From: Vitreimonas flagellata | Lineage (GTDB): Bacteria > Pseudomonadota > Alphaproteobacteria > Caulobacterales > Aquidulcibacteraceae | Length of the DNA: 64,000 bases | Assembly (NCBI RefSeq): GCF_004634425.1 | Contig: NZ_SBJL01000001.1 | Span: 1,151,001-1,215,000, forward strand | Direction: 5' to 3' | In this document: piece after piece, positions 17,539-29,732 of the stretch | Position numbering within the stretch: position 1 is the stretch's first letter | Layout of the letters: each line of letters starts with the position of its first letter | Notes under the pieces: generated by a model | Told to the model about the DNA's origin: nothing | The model's input: the letters and a program-made list of their open reading frames with translations, nothing else | Databases searched by the model: none | Translations under genes and position numbers: made by a program

Positions 17539-20142
17539 ATGCGCGACGCCGAACCTGTAACGATCCGTCTGTCTGAATATGCGCCGCCCGCGTATCAGAT
17601 CGATGAGATCGCTTTGGTGTTCTCGCTCGAACCGGAAGCCACGCTTGTCGCCGCGCGCAGCCATGTGCGCCGGTCTGGCGTAGCGCCTGCGCCTTTGGTG
17701 CTCAACGGCGAACGGCTTGAGCTGCAGAGCATCGCTATCGACGGCGCGCCGCTCACCACCGATCAATATCGCGAAGAGCCGGGCAAGCTGATCATCCTCG
17801 ATCCGCCACCGGAATTCCGGCTCGACATCGTCACCCGCATCAATCCGGCCGGCAACACGCACCTTGAAGGACTCTATATGTCCGGCGGCCGCTTCTGCAC
17901 GCAATGCGAAGCGGAAGGCTTCCGCGCCATTACTTATGCGCTCGATCGCCCCGACGTGCTCGCACGCTATGCCGTGCGCATCGAAGCGAACAAAGCCGCC
18001 TACCCAACACTTCTGGCGAACGGCAACCTCACCGAAAGCGGTGAGTTCGACGGCGATCGCCACTTCGCCGTTTGGGTCGATCCGCACCCAAAGCCCTCGT
18101 ATCTATTTGCGCTCTGCGCCGGCAAATACGAGTCGATCCACGACAGCTTCACCACCAAGAGCGGCCGCAATGTCGCGCTCGGCATCTATGTCGATCCAGG
18201 CGATTCCGAACGCGCACGTTACGCGATGGATGCGCTGAAGCGTTCGATGCAATGGGACGAGCAAGTCTTCCAGCGCGAATACGATCTCGACGTGTTCAAC
18301 ATCGTCGCTGTCCGCGATTTCAATTTCGGCGCGATGGAAAACAAGGGCCTCAACATCTTCAATTCGTCGCTGATCCTGGCTGACGCCGAGACTGCGACCG
18401 ATGCCGATTTCGAAGCGATCGAAGCCGTCGTCGGCCACGAATACTTCCACAATTGGACAGGCAACCGCATCACCTGCCGCGATTGGTTCCAGCTCTGCTT
18501 GAAGGAAGGGCTCACGGTTTATCGCGAACAGGAATTCAGCGCCGACCAACGCTCGCGCCCGACGCAACGCATCAAGGACGTAAAGCGCCTGCGCGGCCGC
18601 CAATTCTCCGAAGACGCCGGCCCGCTCGCGCACCCGGTGCGCCCGTCGAGCTATCAGAAGATCGACAATTTCTACACGGCCACAGTCTATGAAAAAGGCG
18701 GCGAAGTCATTCGCATGCTGAAGCGCGTGATTGGCGCTGAAGCGTTCGAACGCGGCATGCAGCTCTATTTCGAGCGCCGCGACGGCACAGCCTCCACTGT
18801 AGAGGATTTCGTCGCCTGCTTTGAGGAAGCTTCGGGCAAGAGCCTGAAGGACTTCATGGGCTGGTACGAGCAAGCCGGCACGCCGTCGCTCACGGTGCGC
18901 GGGACGTACGACGCTGCGGCGCGCACCTACACGCTCAAGCTCAGCCAACGCACGGCCCCCACGCCAGGCCAACCGACCAAGCAAGCGCTGCCGATCCCGC
19001 TGCAGATCGGCTTCATCGCCAAGGACGGCGCCATCATCGCTTCCAAGCTTGAGGGCGACACCATCTCACGCGTCGAACACAAGCTTGTCATCACAGGCGA
19101 AGAGACGACGTTGAAATTTTCCGACGTTCTGGAGCCGCCAATCCCCGCGGTGCTGCGGGGTTTCTCGGCGCCGGTCACGCTAGACGATGATCTCACGATC
19201 GATGAGCGCCTCGCACAAATGGCGCACGATCCCGATCCATTCACGCGCTGGGAGGCCGGACAATCGATTGCGCGCGCGATCATGCTCGGCGAGGCGCCCA
19301 ATGCAGCTCCCGCACTGGCGACCGCGCTCGGCCGCGAACTGGATCGCGCGCAGGAAGACCCAGCGTTCGCCGCACTCGCGCTGCGCCTGCCCGATCTGAA
19401 CGAGCTCTTGCTCACCGCGCAGAAGCCCGATCCCGAAGTGCTCTTTGCCGCACGCGAAGCGTTACGACGCACCGTCGCCACCACGCTCCGCGACAAGCTC
19501 ACGCCGCTCGCCACGGCGCCAAGCGAAACGCCCTTCTCGCCGGGCGCAGACGCCGCAGGCCGACGTTCACTCAAAGCCGCCGCACTCGACATGCTTTCCT
19601 CGCTCGGCGCCGAACAAGGCGATGCATTCCTCGAAGTTTTCGACACTGCGCGTAGCATGACGGAAGGCGCGGCAGCACTGGAGGCGCTTGGCGCCTCTGG
19701 CAGCGATGCGTTCGACGCCGCACTCGCGCGTTTCTACGAGCGCTGGAAGGCCAACCCGCTCGTCATCGACAAATGGTTCGCTATCCAGGCTTCGTCGCCA
19801 CGTGCTGATGCGTTGGCCCGCGCCGAGCGCCTGCGTGCGCATCCGGACTTCAATCTGAAGAATCCAAACCGCGTGCGCGCGCTGGCGGCGGCGTTCGCGA
19901 TGCGCAACCCGCGCGTTTTCCACAGCTCTGATGGGGGCGGTTACCGTTTCCTGGCGTCGCTTGTGGAACAGATCGATCCGCTCAACCCCGCGCTTGCAGC
20001 ACGCCTATTGACACCATTCGAATCATGGAAACGCTTCGACGCACCACGACAAAGCCATGCGCGCGCCGCGTTGGAACAGCTCGCCGCGTTAACAAATCTC
20101 TCGAAGAACACGCGAGAAATGGTGGAACGCACCCTGGCGTAA
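17539..20142 (+). CDS. pepN: aminopeptidase N (M1 metallopeptidase)
   Basis: 867 residues, typical for PepN. A zinc aminopeptidase removing N-terminal residues from peptides in the cytoplasm. Seen: the exopeptidase motif GAMENKG (about 264-270), the zinc motif VVGHEYFHNWTGNR (HEXXH at about 300-304) with the distal Glu in KEGLTVYREQEF, and the C-terminal helical domain. GGAGACCT-like sequence (TTAGGAGACC) about ten bases upstream supports ATG 17539. No signal peptide. Confidence 0.96.
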   Translation: MRDAEPVTIRLSEYAPPAYQIDEIALVFSLEPEATLVAARSHVRRSGVAPAPLVLNGERLELQSIAIDGAPLTTDQYREEPGKLIILDPPPEFRLDIVTRINPAGNTHLEGLYMSGGRFCTQCEAEGFRAITYALDRPDVLARYAVRIEANKAAYPTLLANGNLTESGEFDGDRHFAVWVDPHPKPSYLFALCAGKYESIHDSFTTKSGRNVALGIYVDPGDSERARYAMDALKRSMQWDEQVFQREYDLDVFNIVAVRDFNFGAMENKGLNIFNSSLILADAETATDADFEAIEAVVGHEYFHNWTGNRITCRDWFQLCLKEGLTVYREQEFSADQRSRPTQRIKDVKRLRGRQFSEDAGPLAHPVRPSSYQKIDNFYTATVYEKGGEVIRMLKRVIGAEAFERGMQLYFERRDGTASTVEDFVACFEEASGKSLKDFMGWYEQAGTPSLTVRGTYDAAARTYTLKLSQRTAPTPGQPTKQALPIPLQIGFIAKDGAIIASKLEGDTISRVEHKLVITGEETTLKFSDVLEPPIPAVLRGFSAPVTLDDDLTIDERLAQMAHDPDPFTRWEAGQSIARAIMLGEAPNAAPALATALGRELDRAQEDPAFAALALRLPDLNELLLTAQKPDPEVLFAAREALRRTVATTLRDKLTPLATAPSETPFSPGADAAGRRSLKAAALDMLSSLGAEQGDAFLEVFDTARSMTEGAAALEALGASGSDAFDAALARFYERWKANPLVIDKWFAIQASSPRADALARAERLRAHPDFNLKNPNRVRALAAAFAMRNPRVFHSSDGGGYRFLASLVEQIDPLNPALAARLLTPFESWKRFDAPRQSHARAALEQLAALTNLSKNTREMVERTLA

Positions 20143-20283
20143 TCGATGTGACGCTTTCGGGCGACACTTTCCGAGCTGGTGGAGTAGAACGCCCAGCCGG
20201 CTCGACAGAACGTTTACGCCTTCTATACGATTTGCGCTCTTCAGAATTCCGAACGGCGATTCGGGGCGGCCGAAGGAAGTCTT

Positions 20284-22740
<2,457 letters not shown>

Positions 22741-23376
22741 TTACGGCGTCGCGTTCTGCTGCTGGCGGCGCTCTTCACGCCGCTCGCGGATACGATCGCG
22801 GAAGCGCTCGCGCCGCTCTTCCGGGCTCATGTTCTGAAGTTCCTGCACGCGCTCACGCGTCTCGGGCGAAAGCGCGGGGCGGGGCGTCGCGTCATCATCG
22901 TCCGTAATCGACTGGCGCGTCGCAGGCGCGGCGTTGCGCAATGCGTCCAAAGCAGCGGCGCGCTCGTCCGGAGAAAGCTCCGCGAACGCATCGATCATGT
23001 TGTCATGGAAGACGCCAATTGCGGCTTGATCCGCCGCACGCAGCCGCGCGAACGCAGCTTTCACGCGCACGCCATCGAACGGCTCTTCGGCGGCAGCCGC
23101 AAACGCCGCGCGCCGCGCTTCACGCGCTTCAATGCGCGCCTGGCGGGTCTCCACCCACGAATCCACCAGCTCAGCACGAAGCTTCACACGCGTCTCCGCC
23201 GGCAACGCCGCCATGAACGCGCGCGGTCCAGGCATGCGCGCAACGATCGCTTCGGGATCGTTGCGTTGCACCCGCACGCCCGACGCCAGCGCGCCGGCGA
23301 TGCCGCCGATCACCAGCAGGTTCACGGCGACGGAAACAAACAGAAGCGTGCGCCAAGGAAAACGCTGTTCGCTCAT
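22741..23376 (-). CDS. periplasmic Spy/CpxP-like (heavy-metal-sensor-type) protein
   Basis: 211 residues. A membrane anchor (about 9-32, TLLFVSVAVNLLVIGGIAGALASG) is followed by a helical, Arg/Glu/Ala-rich periplasmic domain (LPAETRVKLRAELVDSW; LSPDERAAALDALRNA) and a basic C-terminal tail (SPEERRERFRDRIRERREE). It overlaps the putative anti-sigma gene by four bases (ATGA) and is third in the sigma operon. Its layout resembles small periplasmic sensors that tune ECF or Cpx systems. Its stop abuts that of the PleC-like kinase. Confidence 0.75.
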   Translation of the reverse strand: MSEQRFPWRTLLFVSVAVNLLVIGGIAGALASGVRVQRNDPEAIVARMPGPRAFMAALPAETRVKLRAELVDSWVETRQARIEAREARRAAFAAAAEEPFDGVRVKAAFARLRAADQAAIGVFHDNMIDAFAELSPDERAAALDALRNAAPATRQSITDDDDATPRPALSPETRERVQELQNMSPEERRERFRDRIRERREERRQQQNATP

Positions 23377-23756
23377 CCTTCCTCTCCCGGCGCTTCGAAC
23401 GCCATCGCGAAATAGGAATCGTCCTCAAGCGGCGCAGGCGCCAGCAAGCCGCCACCATAGCCAAGCACAACGCCAAACACCGCGCATGCCGCTAAGGCCA
23501 AAAGCGCGCGGCGATCAAACACCTCTGCGCGCCTGGGCGCTGCAGCGAGAATGCGCGCGGCGAGCGCATCAGTGTTCGGAGCCACAGAAGCGTGCGCAAG
23601 CATATCGTCGATCTCACGCGCCTCTTCGCGCAAGTCGCTCACCTCACCCCCATGCGCTGCGACGAACGCCTGAGCATCCGCGCGTTCGCTCTCCGGCCAG
23701 CGGCTCACGTCCGCGCCGTAAGCCGCCAGCAATGCCTCGAACCGTGTACGGTCCAT
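23373..23756 (-). CDS. single-pass membrane protein, putative anti-sigma factor
   Basis: 127 residues. The cytoplasmic N-terminal domain (MDRTRFEALLAAYGADVSRWPESE) is followed by one membrane helix (about 88-108, ALLALAACAVFGVVLGYGGG) and a short periplasmic end. ATG 23756 has AAGGA eight bases upstream; an alternative GTG at 23774 overlaps the sigma stop (GTGA). Position directly after an ECF sigma gene and one-helix topology suggest an anti-sigma role, although no zinc-binding ZAS motif is seen. Related proteins are common in Caulobacterales behind ECF sigma genes. Confidence 0.72.
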   Translation of the reverse strand: MDRTRFEALLAAYGADVSRWPESERADAQAFVAAHGGEVSDLREEAREIDDMLAHASVAPNTDALAARILAAAPRRAEVFDRRALLALAACAVFGVVLGYGGGLLAPAPLEDDSYFAMAFEAPGEEG

Positions 23757-23770
23757 CGCTCTATCCTTCG

Positions 23771-24349
23771 TCACATCCGCGAGACGCCATCCGCGTCGCC
23801 AATCAAATCCGCCGCGACGTCCGCCAGAGCCGCCTTCAGCGCGCGTCGCCCGCGCGCCAGAAGCGATTCAAGAGCTTCAACGCTGATCTCCAGCATTTCC
23901 GCCGCCGCAATGTTGCTGAGTTCCTGAAAATGCACCAGCACGAGCGCTGCGCGCTGCCGCTCCGGCAGATCCGCGAGGGCCGCATGCACCTTGGTTTCGC
24001 GCTGCCGCGCCAGCCACAGATCGCTCGCCATCGGCTTATTGTCGGCTACGTAGAGTCCGGCGTCCGGATCGGATTTTTCGCGTTTGCGACGCAAGCGATC
24101 GTAGCAAAGATTGAGTGCTACGCGGTGCATCCAAGTTTCGAATTTTGCCGCACCCGGCTTCCAGCGCGGCGCTTCGCGCCACACGCGCAAGAAAACTTCT
24201 TGCGCCACATCCTCGGCCTCGGCGCCGTCGTTCAACATGCGCCGCGCAAGGCCAACCATTCTCGGCAAATGACGGCGCACGAGCGCTTCCGCGGCCCGGG
24301 CGTCTCCAGCCCCCGCGTTCCGGACGAGTTCTGCGTCCGGATCGATCAT
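23771..24349 (-). CDS. ECF (RpoE-like) RNA polymerase sigma factor
   Basis: 192 residues. Region 2 has LARRMLNDGAEAEDVAQEVFLRVWREAPRW and region 4 has LPERQRAALVLVHFQELSNIAAAEMLEISVEALESLLARGRRAL. There is no region 1.1 or 3, as expected for ECF factors. It heads a three-gene overlapping operon with a one-helix membrane protein and a Spy/CpxP-like protein, which suggests release upon an envelope or metal stress. The target promoter cannot be read from the window. Confidence 0.92.
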   Translation of the reverse strand: MIDPDAELVRNAGAGDARAAEALVRRHLPRMVGLARRMLNDGAEAEDVAQEVFLRVWREAPRWKPGAAKFETWMHRVALNLCYDRLRRKREKSDPDAGLYVADNKPMASDLWLARQRETKVHAALADLPERQRAALVLVHFQELSNIAAAEMLEISVEALESLLARGRRALKAALADVAADLIGDADGVSRM

Positions 24350-24374
24350 CCGCGATCAGCCCTCCTTCGCTCCA

Positions 24375-24761
24375 TCAGCCGCCGAAGCGCCGCACCGCCT
24401 GCATTTCCTGGCTGCTGATCACGCCATCATTGTTGGCATCGAGTCGATCGAAGCCGCGATAGGGCGCGGCAAGCGCCTCGTCGCGGCCGACGCGACCGTC
24501 GTTATTCGTATCAGCGGCGCCCAAACCTTGGCGCATCCCATTGTTGCCGCCCGCGTTACGTTCCGCCTCGCTGAGATAGCCATCGTTGTTAGCGTCGGCC
24601 CGTGTGAAAGCCGCAAGACGCGCCTCACGCGCCTCCGCGCGCGTGATCGAGCCGTCGCGGTTAAGATCAAGCGCCGATAGCCGTTCGGCCATGCCGCCCG
24701 CTTGCGCATAGGCCGGGCTCGCCGTGAGCCCGATGGCCAAGAGCACGTACTTTACCTGCAT
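24375..24761 (-). CDS. secreted EF-hand calcium-binding protein
   Basis: 128 residues. A signal peptide (MQVKYVLLAIGLTASPAYAQA) is followed by four EF-hand loops: DLNRDGSITRAE, DANNDGYLSEAE, DTNNDGRVGRDE and DANNDGVISSQE. All have Asp at positions 1, 3 or 5 and Glu at position 12, so four Ca sites are likely. ATG 24761 has GGAG upstream; the TTG codon just before it is rejected. It lies 25 bases upstream of the ECF sigma start and could be in its operon. Confidence 0.88.
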   Translation of the reverse strand: MQVKYVLLAIGLTASPAYAQAGGMAERLSALDLNRDGSITRAEAREARLAAFTRADANNDGYLSEAERNAGGNNGMRQGLGAADTNNDGRVGRDEALAAPYRGFDRLDANNDGVISSQEMQAVRRFGG

Positions 24762-24782
24762 CAAAAACTCCGTTCGCCCGAT

Positions 24783-27641
24783 CTAACGGCTGAGCGGCTG
24801 GCTTCCGTCGCCCAGCGGCCCCACGATCTGCACAAAGACGGCACGCACCGCAGCCTGGGTGGTGCGAATGGCATCTTCCAAGGCATTGAGGTCGTTAACG
24901 CCCACGATTGTCATGAGCCGCGGCGCGACTTCTGCCTCGAACTCGCCCGAGACGCAGATGCGCAGCACCTGCTGTAAATCGCTCCACAGCCGCCAGGAAT
25001 CGATCAAGTCTTTGTAGGCTTTGTCCGAAAGCACGCCGGCCTTAGCCAAGCCGATCAGCGCATCACCCGTGTTCGCGGCCAGCACCTCACGATGCAAGGC
25101 GGCGTGCGTGAGTTGCAGCGCTTGGGCGATGAACTCGATATCGACGAAGCCGCCGGGAGCGAGCTTCAAATCCCACACGCTGCGCCCGGCGCGCTCGCGC
25201 TCCATCAATCCACGCATATTGGCGACATCGGCGCGCACCTTGGCCGCATCCCGCTCTTGCGCCAGCGTGTTCTGCGTCGCCGTAACCACGCGCGTGGCGA
25301 GCGCATCGTCGCCGGCCACGACACGCAGTCGCGTCAACGCCTGCAATTCCCAGGTCCACGCCTCTTCTGCGTAGTAGCGCTCAAACGAAGAGAAGCGCAC
25401 AGCCACCGGGCCCTTCGATCCCGATGGGCGCAGCTTGGTGTCGATCTCGTAGAGCGAACCTTCTTCCGTTGGCGCCGACAGCGCGCTGATCAGGCGCTGC
25501 GTGAGACGCGCATAGAACTCACCGGCGGTAAGCTTCGCGTCGCCGGACTCCTGCGGCGCATCATAGACGAGCATGATGTCGAGATCGGAGCCTTCGGCAA
25601 GTTCGCGACCACCGAACTTGCCAAGCGCCAGCACAACGAACGCGCCCGGCTGCGGCCCGTACATGCGCTCCACCTCGCTCAATGCCGCATCGGCCATCGC
25701 GCGTACGCACGCCTCAGCCAGATCGGCGTAAGCCGCACCGGCATCCTGAGCGTTGGCGATGTTCTCCAGCACCTGCACACCGATACGGAACGCCTCCTCG
25801 CGCTGGAAGCGACGCGCGGCATTCAGCTTGGCCTCGAAACTGTCCGCGTCGTGCAAACGATCCTGCAGCTGCCGTGCCAGCGCGCCCGGTTCGTCCTGGG
25901 CCAAGGGAATTGCGAAACGCGGTTCGATCAGCGCATCGAGCAAAGCCGGGCGCCGCGCCAACGCTTCCGCCAAACGCGGCGCGAGCGTGAGAATGCGCGC
26001 CAACAGATCAAGGAAGGACGGCCGCGCTTCCAGCAGAGAGAGCACCTGGACGCCGGCGATGAGCCCGGAGAAGAAGGTCTCGAACCGCGCGAAGGTTTGA
26101 TCTGGATCGCCGGACGCGGCCAACGCACGCAACAAGCGCGGCGTGAGACGCGTCAACACCTCACGCGCGCGTTCCGAGCGCATCGCGCGGATGCGGCCGT
26201 GGTGCCAGCCACGGATGGTTTGGCTCACATAATCGGGGCGCTTAAAGCCGAGCTTCTCAATCGTCTTCAGCGTTTCGGGATGATCCTCGACGCCCGTGAA
26301 GATGAGGCTGCCCATCGGATCGGCGAGGCTCTCGCCGCGGCCGAACAATTGATGGTCGATGTCGGAGACGATCTTGCGCCGCTCGACCAATGCCATCTCG
26401 AACGCGGCCAGTGTTTCGAAGCCCGCCAGAGCCGCCACGCGCGCGCGCGCGTCTTCATCACGTGGGACGTGATGTGTCTGCGCATCCTCCAGCATCTGGA
26501 TGCGATGCTCGATCTCTCGATAGAAGATATAGGCCTCGTGCAACGCGTCGCGCGCCGAAGGTGCAATCGCCCCAGCCTCCACTAAGGCATCCAGCGCCGC
26601 AAGCGTGCCTTGCGCGCGGAGTTTACGATTGCGACCGCCGAGAATGAGCTGCTGTGTCTGCGCGAACAATTCGATGTCACGAATGCCGCCGCGCCCGAGC
26701 TTCACATCGAACACCGGCTCGCCGAGCTCGGCGCTTTTATGCGCGGATAGGATCTGGCGCTTGATCGAATGGACGTCCTCGACAGCGGCGAAATCCAGAT
26801 GCTTGCGCCAGATGAAGGGCTCCAGCGAGGCAAGGAAATCGCGACCGGACTTGCGATCACCAGCCGCGGCGCGCGCTTTGATGAACGCCGCGCGCTCCCA
26901 GTTTTGTCCGAGATTCTGGTAATAGTGTTCGGCGGACGCGACCGACACCGCGACAGGCGTTGAGCCCGGATCAGGCCGCAAGCGTAGGTCAGTGCGGAAA
27001 ACGTAACCATCGACCGTCACCTCCTCCAGCGTGCGCACCAGCGGCGCAACCAAGCGCACCGCCGCGACGCGTGGCTCGCGCGCATTGGTGGTGCGGAGCA
27101 ATTCGGCATCGAAGAAAACGGAAAAATCGATGTCGCTTGAATAATTGAGCTCGCCCGCCCCCATCTTGCCCATCGCAACAAGAATGAGCCCCGGCACAGG
27201 GCCTTCGTCGCCGTCAAAGCTGGAGAGCGTGAGGTCGCCGCGTTGCTCGCTTTCGCGACCGGCCACAGCGAGCGCCGCGCGCAAAGCGGCGTCGGCGAAA
27301 TCGGTAATGGCGCCCGTGACTCGCATGAGCGGCCACGTGCGCGAGAGATCAGCGAGCGCCGTCGCCAGGTGCACGGCATCCTTGGCGCGGCGCAGGATGC
27401 GCATTGCGTCTTCGATCGGTGGCGGCGCCAGCGCAATCTCATGCGCCTGTGCAAGCGCTTCGCGAAGCAAGCGTTCGGCCCATTCCGCATCGGCGCCTTC
27501 AAGCAAGTCCGGGCGGCGCTCCATGATGCGGCGCAGATAGGGCGCATTTTGCGCAGCGGATGCCGCCGCTTGCGCCCAAGGTGTATCGGCGAATGGCGTG
27601 GGCGGCGCGATGTTCGCCAGAGCGGGTGACACCGAACGCAT
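24783..27641 (-). CDS. glnE: bifunctional glutamine synthetase adenylyltransferase/adenylyl-removing enzyme
   Basis: 952 residues, usual for GlnE. It attaches or removes AMP on glutamine synthetase under PII control. Two nucleotidyltransferase halves are seen: the N-terminal one with MGKMGAGELNYSSDIDFSVF and the C-terminal one with GKFGGRELAEGSDLDIMLVYD, each followed by a helical GlnD-PII-uridylyltransferase-like domain. Its start overlaps the kinase stop at 27641, placing it last in the degP-regulator-kinase-glnE operon. An Ala-rich N-terminus is normal for the family in Alphaproteobacteria. Confidence 0.95.
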   Translation of the reverse strand: MRSVSPALANIAPPTPFADTPWAQAAASAAQNAPYLRRIMERRPDLLEGADAEWAERLLREALAQAHEIALAPPPIEDAMRILRRAKDAVHLATALADLSRTWPLMRVTGAITDFADAALRAALAVAGRESEQRGDLTLSSFDGDEGPVPGLILVAMGKMGAGELNYSSDIDFSVFFDAELLRTTNAREPRVAAVRLVAPLVRTLEEVTVDGYVFRTDLRLRPDPGSTPVAVSVASAEHYYQNLGQNWERAAFIKARAAAGDRKSGRDFLASLEPFIWRKHLDFAAVEDVHSIKRQILSAHKSAELGEPVFDVKLGRGGIRDIELFAQTQQLILGGRNRKLRAQGTLAALDALVEAGAIAPSARDALHEAYIFYREIEHRIQMLEDAQTHHVPRDEDARARVAALAGFETLAAFEMALVERRKIVSDIDHQLFGRGESLADPMGSLIFTGVEDHPETLKTIEKLGFKRPDYVSQTIRGWHHGRIRAMRSERAREVLTRLTPRLLRALAASGDPDQTFARFETFFSGLIAGVQVLSLLEARPSFLDLLARILTLAPRLAEALARRPALLDALIEPRFAIPLAQDEPGALARQLQDRLHDADSFEAKLNAARRFQREEAFRIGVQVLENIANAQDAGAAYADLAEACVRAMADAALSEVERMYGPQPGAFVVLALGKFGGRELAEGSDLDIMLVYDAPQESGDAKLTAGEFYARLTQRLISALSAPTEEGSLYEIDTKLRPSGSKGPVAVRFSSFERYYAEEAWTWELQALTRLRVVAGDDALATRVVTATQNTLAQERDAAKVRADVANMRGLMERERAGRSVWDLKLAPGGFVDIEFIAQALQLTHAALHREVLAANTGDALIGLAKAGVLSDKAYKDLIDSWRLWSDLQQVLRICVSGEFEAEVAPRLMTIVGVNDLNALEDAIRTTQAAVRAVFVQIVGPLGDGSQPLSR

Positions 27642-29050
27642 CAGCGCGCCGCCGCTGCGTCGATGGCCGGCAGCACGAGCGCTGCGCCTAGACCGCGATG
27701 ATTGTCGTCGCCCAGGCCATCGCGCAGATGCAGACCGCCGCGATGCAGACGCGCAACTGCCGCGACAAGGCTCAAGCCAAGGCCCGCGCCCGGCGTGGAG
27801 CGCGCACTTTCGAGCCGCACGAAGCGCTCCAGCACGCGCTCGCGATCCGCTAGCGGAATGCCTGGGCCGTCATCCGACACCGTGATCTCTATGCGGCCAT
27901 CCTGGCGGCGCACGGCGCGAATTTCGATTCGCCCGCCTTCTGGCGTATATTTGAGTGCATTCTCGATCAAATTCGACACCGCCTGCGCAAAGAGCCCCGG
28001 TTCACCATTCAGCACCAAACCGTCCGCGACCTCACCACGCAGGGTGCGACCTTGCTCCTCAGCGGCGGGCTCATAGAAGTCGACAAGCTCGCGCAATTGC
28101 TCGGTCGCGTCGATCCGCTGGAAGCGCCAATCCGGGTTGGATTCCACGCGCGCCAGCTTCAACACCGCCGCGAACATATCGAGCAAGCGATCGGCCTCTT
28201 CCAACGCTTTGCGCAAGGCTTCGCGATCGGCATCGGTGTCCGGTTCAGCGTCGAGCGCGGATTCGAGGCGATGGCGGAAGCGGGTCAACGGCGAACGCAG
28301 ATCGTGCGCGATCGCATCGCCGGCCGTGCGCGAGATATGCATCAAGCGCTCAAGCCGATCGAGCATGGCGTTGATCGCGTGCCCTAGTTCATCCCATTCG
28401 TCGTCATCGCCGCGCACCGGCGCGCGACGCGTGAGATCGCCGGCCATGACGTCCCGCGTCGTATTCGTGAGCGCTTCGACACGGCGCGACGCGAGCCAAG
28501 CGCCGATGAGGCCGATCGCCAGCGATGAAATCAGACCAAGCGCCGCCACCGTCCACAGCGCGCGCGTGATCCGCCCCGCGATCAGCGCGGTGTCGCCGAG
28601 ATCGCGCGCCACGAGCAGGATCGGCCCGTTGAGCAAACGGCCCACTTGCCCGCGCGCGCGACCGCGCTCCCCGCCACCGCCTTCATCGGTGCGCTCGAAA
28701 CTGAAATCGACCTGTTCGATCGCTTCGCCCACGGGCACGGTGGGAAGCTGCGGAAAGTCGCCGGTGATGACCGTGCCGTTGCTTTCGGCCAGCACGTAGA
28801 GCAGCGGCCCCTGGCGGGCAGCGCGCTCCACCACTTCCTGGTTCAAGCGGCGCATGCCGCCTTCGCCGTACGCGCTCTCAAGCGCTGCATATTCCTGTTC
28901 GGCGAGTACATCAGAGTCAGCGTTGAGCTGACCAATGGTCGCCACATAGAGGTAAATCAGCAGCGCTACCACGAACAGCAGCACGATGCCGGCTTGCACC
29001 AGGGCAAGCCGGAAGGTCGTGGTCCGGAGAAGCGCGAGGCTTGGCCTCAT
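27641..29050 (-). CDS. HAMP sensor histidine kinase (OmpR-partner type)
   Basis: 469 residues. Membrane helices at about 15-38 and 165-188 bracket a periplasmic sensor. HAMP follows, then HisKA with AIAHDLRSPLTRFRHRLESA (His about 249; DLRSPL replaces the common ELRTPL) and HATPase with NLIENALKYT, DDGPGIP and GAGLGLSL. Its start overlaps the response regulator stop by four bases, so the pair is coupled. Linkage to a DegP protease suggests envelope-stress sensing, an inference. Confidence 0.92.
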   Translation of the reverse strand: MRPSLALLRTTTFRLALVQAGIVLLFVVALLIYLYVATIGQLNADSDVLAEQEYAALESAYGEGGMRRLNQEVVERAARQGPLLYVLAESNGTVITGDFPQLPTVPVGEAIEQVDFSFERTDEGGGGERGRARGQVGRLLNGPILLVARDLGDTALIAGRITRALWTVAALGLISSLAIGLIGAWLASRRVEALTNTTRDVMAGDLTRRAPVRGDDDEWDELGHAINAMLDRLERLMHISRTAGDAIAHDLRSPLTRFRHRLESALDAEPDTDADREALRKALEEADRLLDMFAAVLKLARVESNPDWRFQRIDATEQLRELVDFYEPAAEEQGRTLRGEVADGLVLNGEPGLFAQAVSNLIENALKYTPEGGRIEIRAVRRQDGRIEITVSDDGPGIPLADRERVLERFVRLESARSTPGAGLGLSLVAAVARLHRGGLHLRDGLGDDNHRGLGAALVLPAIDAAAAR

Positions 29051-29715
29051 GCCTCCAGTCGATAACCTGAACCTCGCACCGTGTGCAGCAGAGATTGCCC
29101 GAAATCGCGGTCAATCTTCGAGCGCAAACGCGAAATGTGCACGTCGATCACGTTCGTTTGCGGGTCGAAATGATAATCCCACACGTTTTCGAGCAGCATC
29201 TTGCGCGTCACCGTCTGACCGGAATTGCGCATGAGGTACTCAAGCAGGCGGAACTCGCGCGGCTGAAGATCAAGCTTCTTGCCGCCACGCTTCACGGTGC
29301 GCGCCAGCAAATCCATCTCGAGATCGCCGACCTGCAAACGCGTTTGGGCATCGCGATCGCGGCCATTCCAGAGCGCCTTCACGCGCGCCAGCAATTCGCG
29401 CGTCGAATACGGCTTGCCGAGATAATCATTGGCGCCAGCCTCAAGGCCTTCAACACGATGATCTTCGTCATGCAACGCCGACAGCATCAGCACCGGCGTC
29501 GACAAGCCTTGTTCGCGCAGATCCTTGATCACGTCCGTGCCGATTTTCTTCGGCAGCATGCGATCCAGCACAATCACGTCGAAGCCGCCGTTCAGCGCCA
29601 TCGACTCGCCGAGTTCACCGTCGCCGGCGATTTCGACATCATGTTCATCGGCCGTCAGCGAAGCCTTCAGGCTGGCCGCCATATCGGCGTCGTCTTCTAC
29701 GAGAAGTACCCGCAT
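29047..29715 (-). CDS. OmpR/PhoB-family response regulator
   Basis: 222 residues. Receiver domain with the acidic pair EDD at 7-9, phospho-acceptor Asp51 in VIVLDRMLP, the conserved Thr/Ser (LMLSA) and Lys102 (GKPYS). The C-terminal winged helix carries LQPREFRLLEYLMRNSGQTVTRKMLLENVW and VDVHISRLRSKID. It lies 17 bases after the DegP-like gene and overlaps the kinase start, so it is probably the kinase's partner. Confidence 0.94.
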   Translation of the reverse strand: MRVLLVEDDADMAASLKASLTADEHDVEIAGDGELGESMALNGGFDVIVLDRMLPKKIGTDVIKDLREQGLSTPVLMLSALHDEDHRVEGLEAGANDYLGKPYSTRELLARVKALWNGRDRDAQTRLQVGDLEMDLLARTVKRGGKKLDLQPREFRLLEYLMRNSGQTVTRKMLLENVWDYHFDPQTNVIDVHISRLRSKIDRDFGQSLLHTVRGSGYRLEA

Positions 29716-29732
29716 ACGTTCTCCCTCACCCT

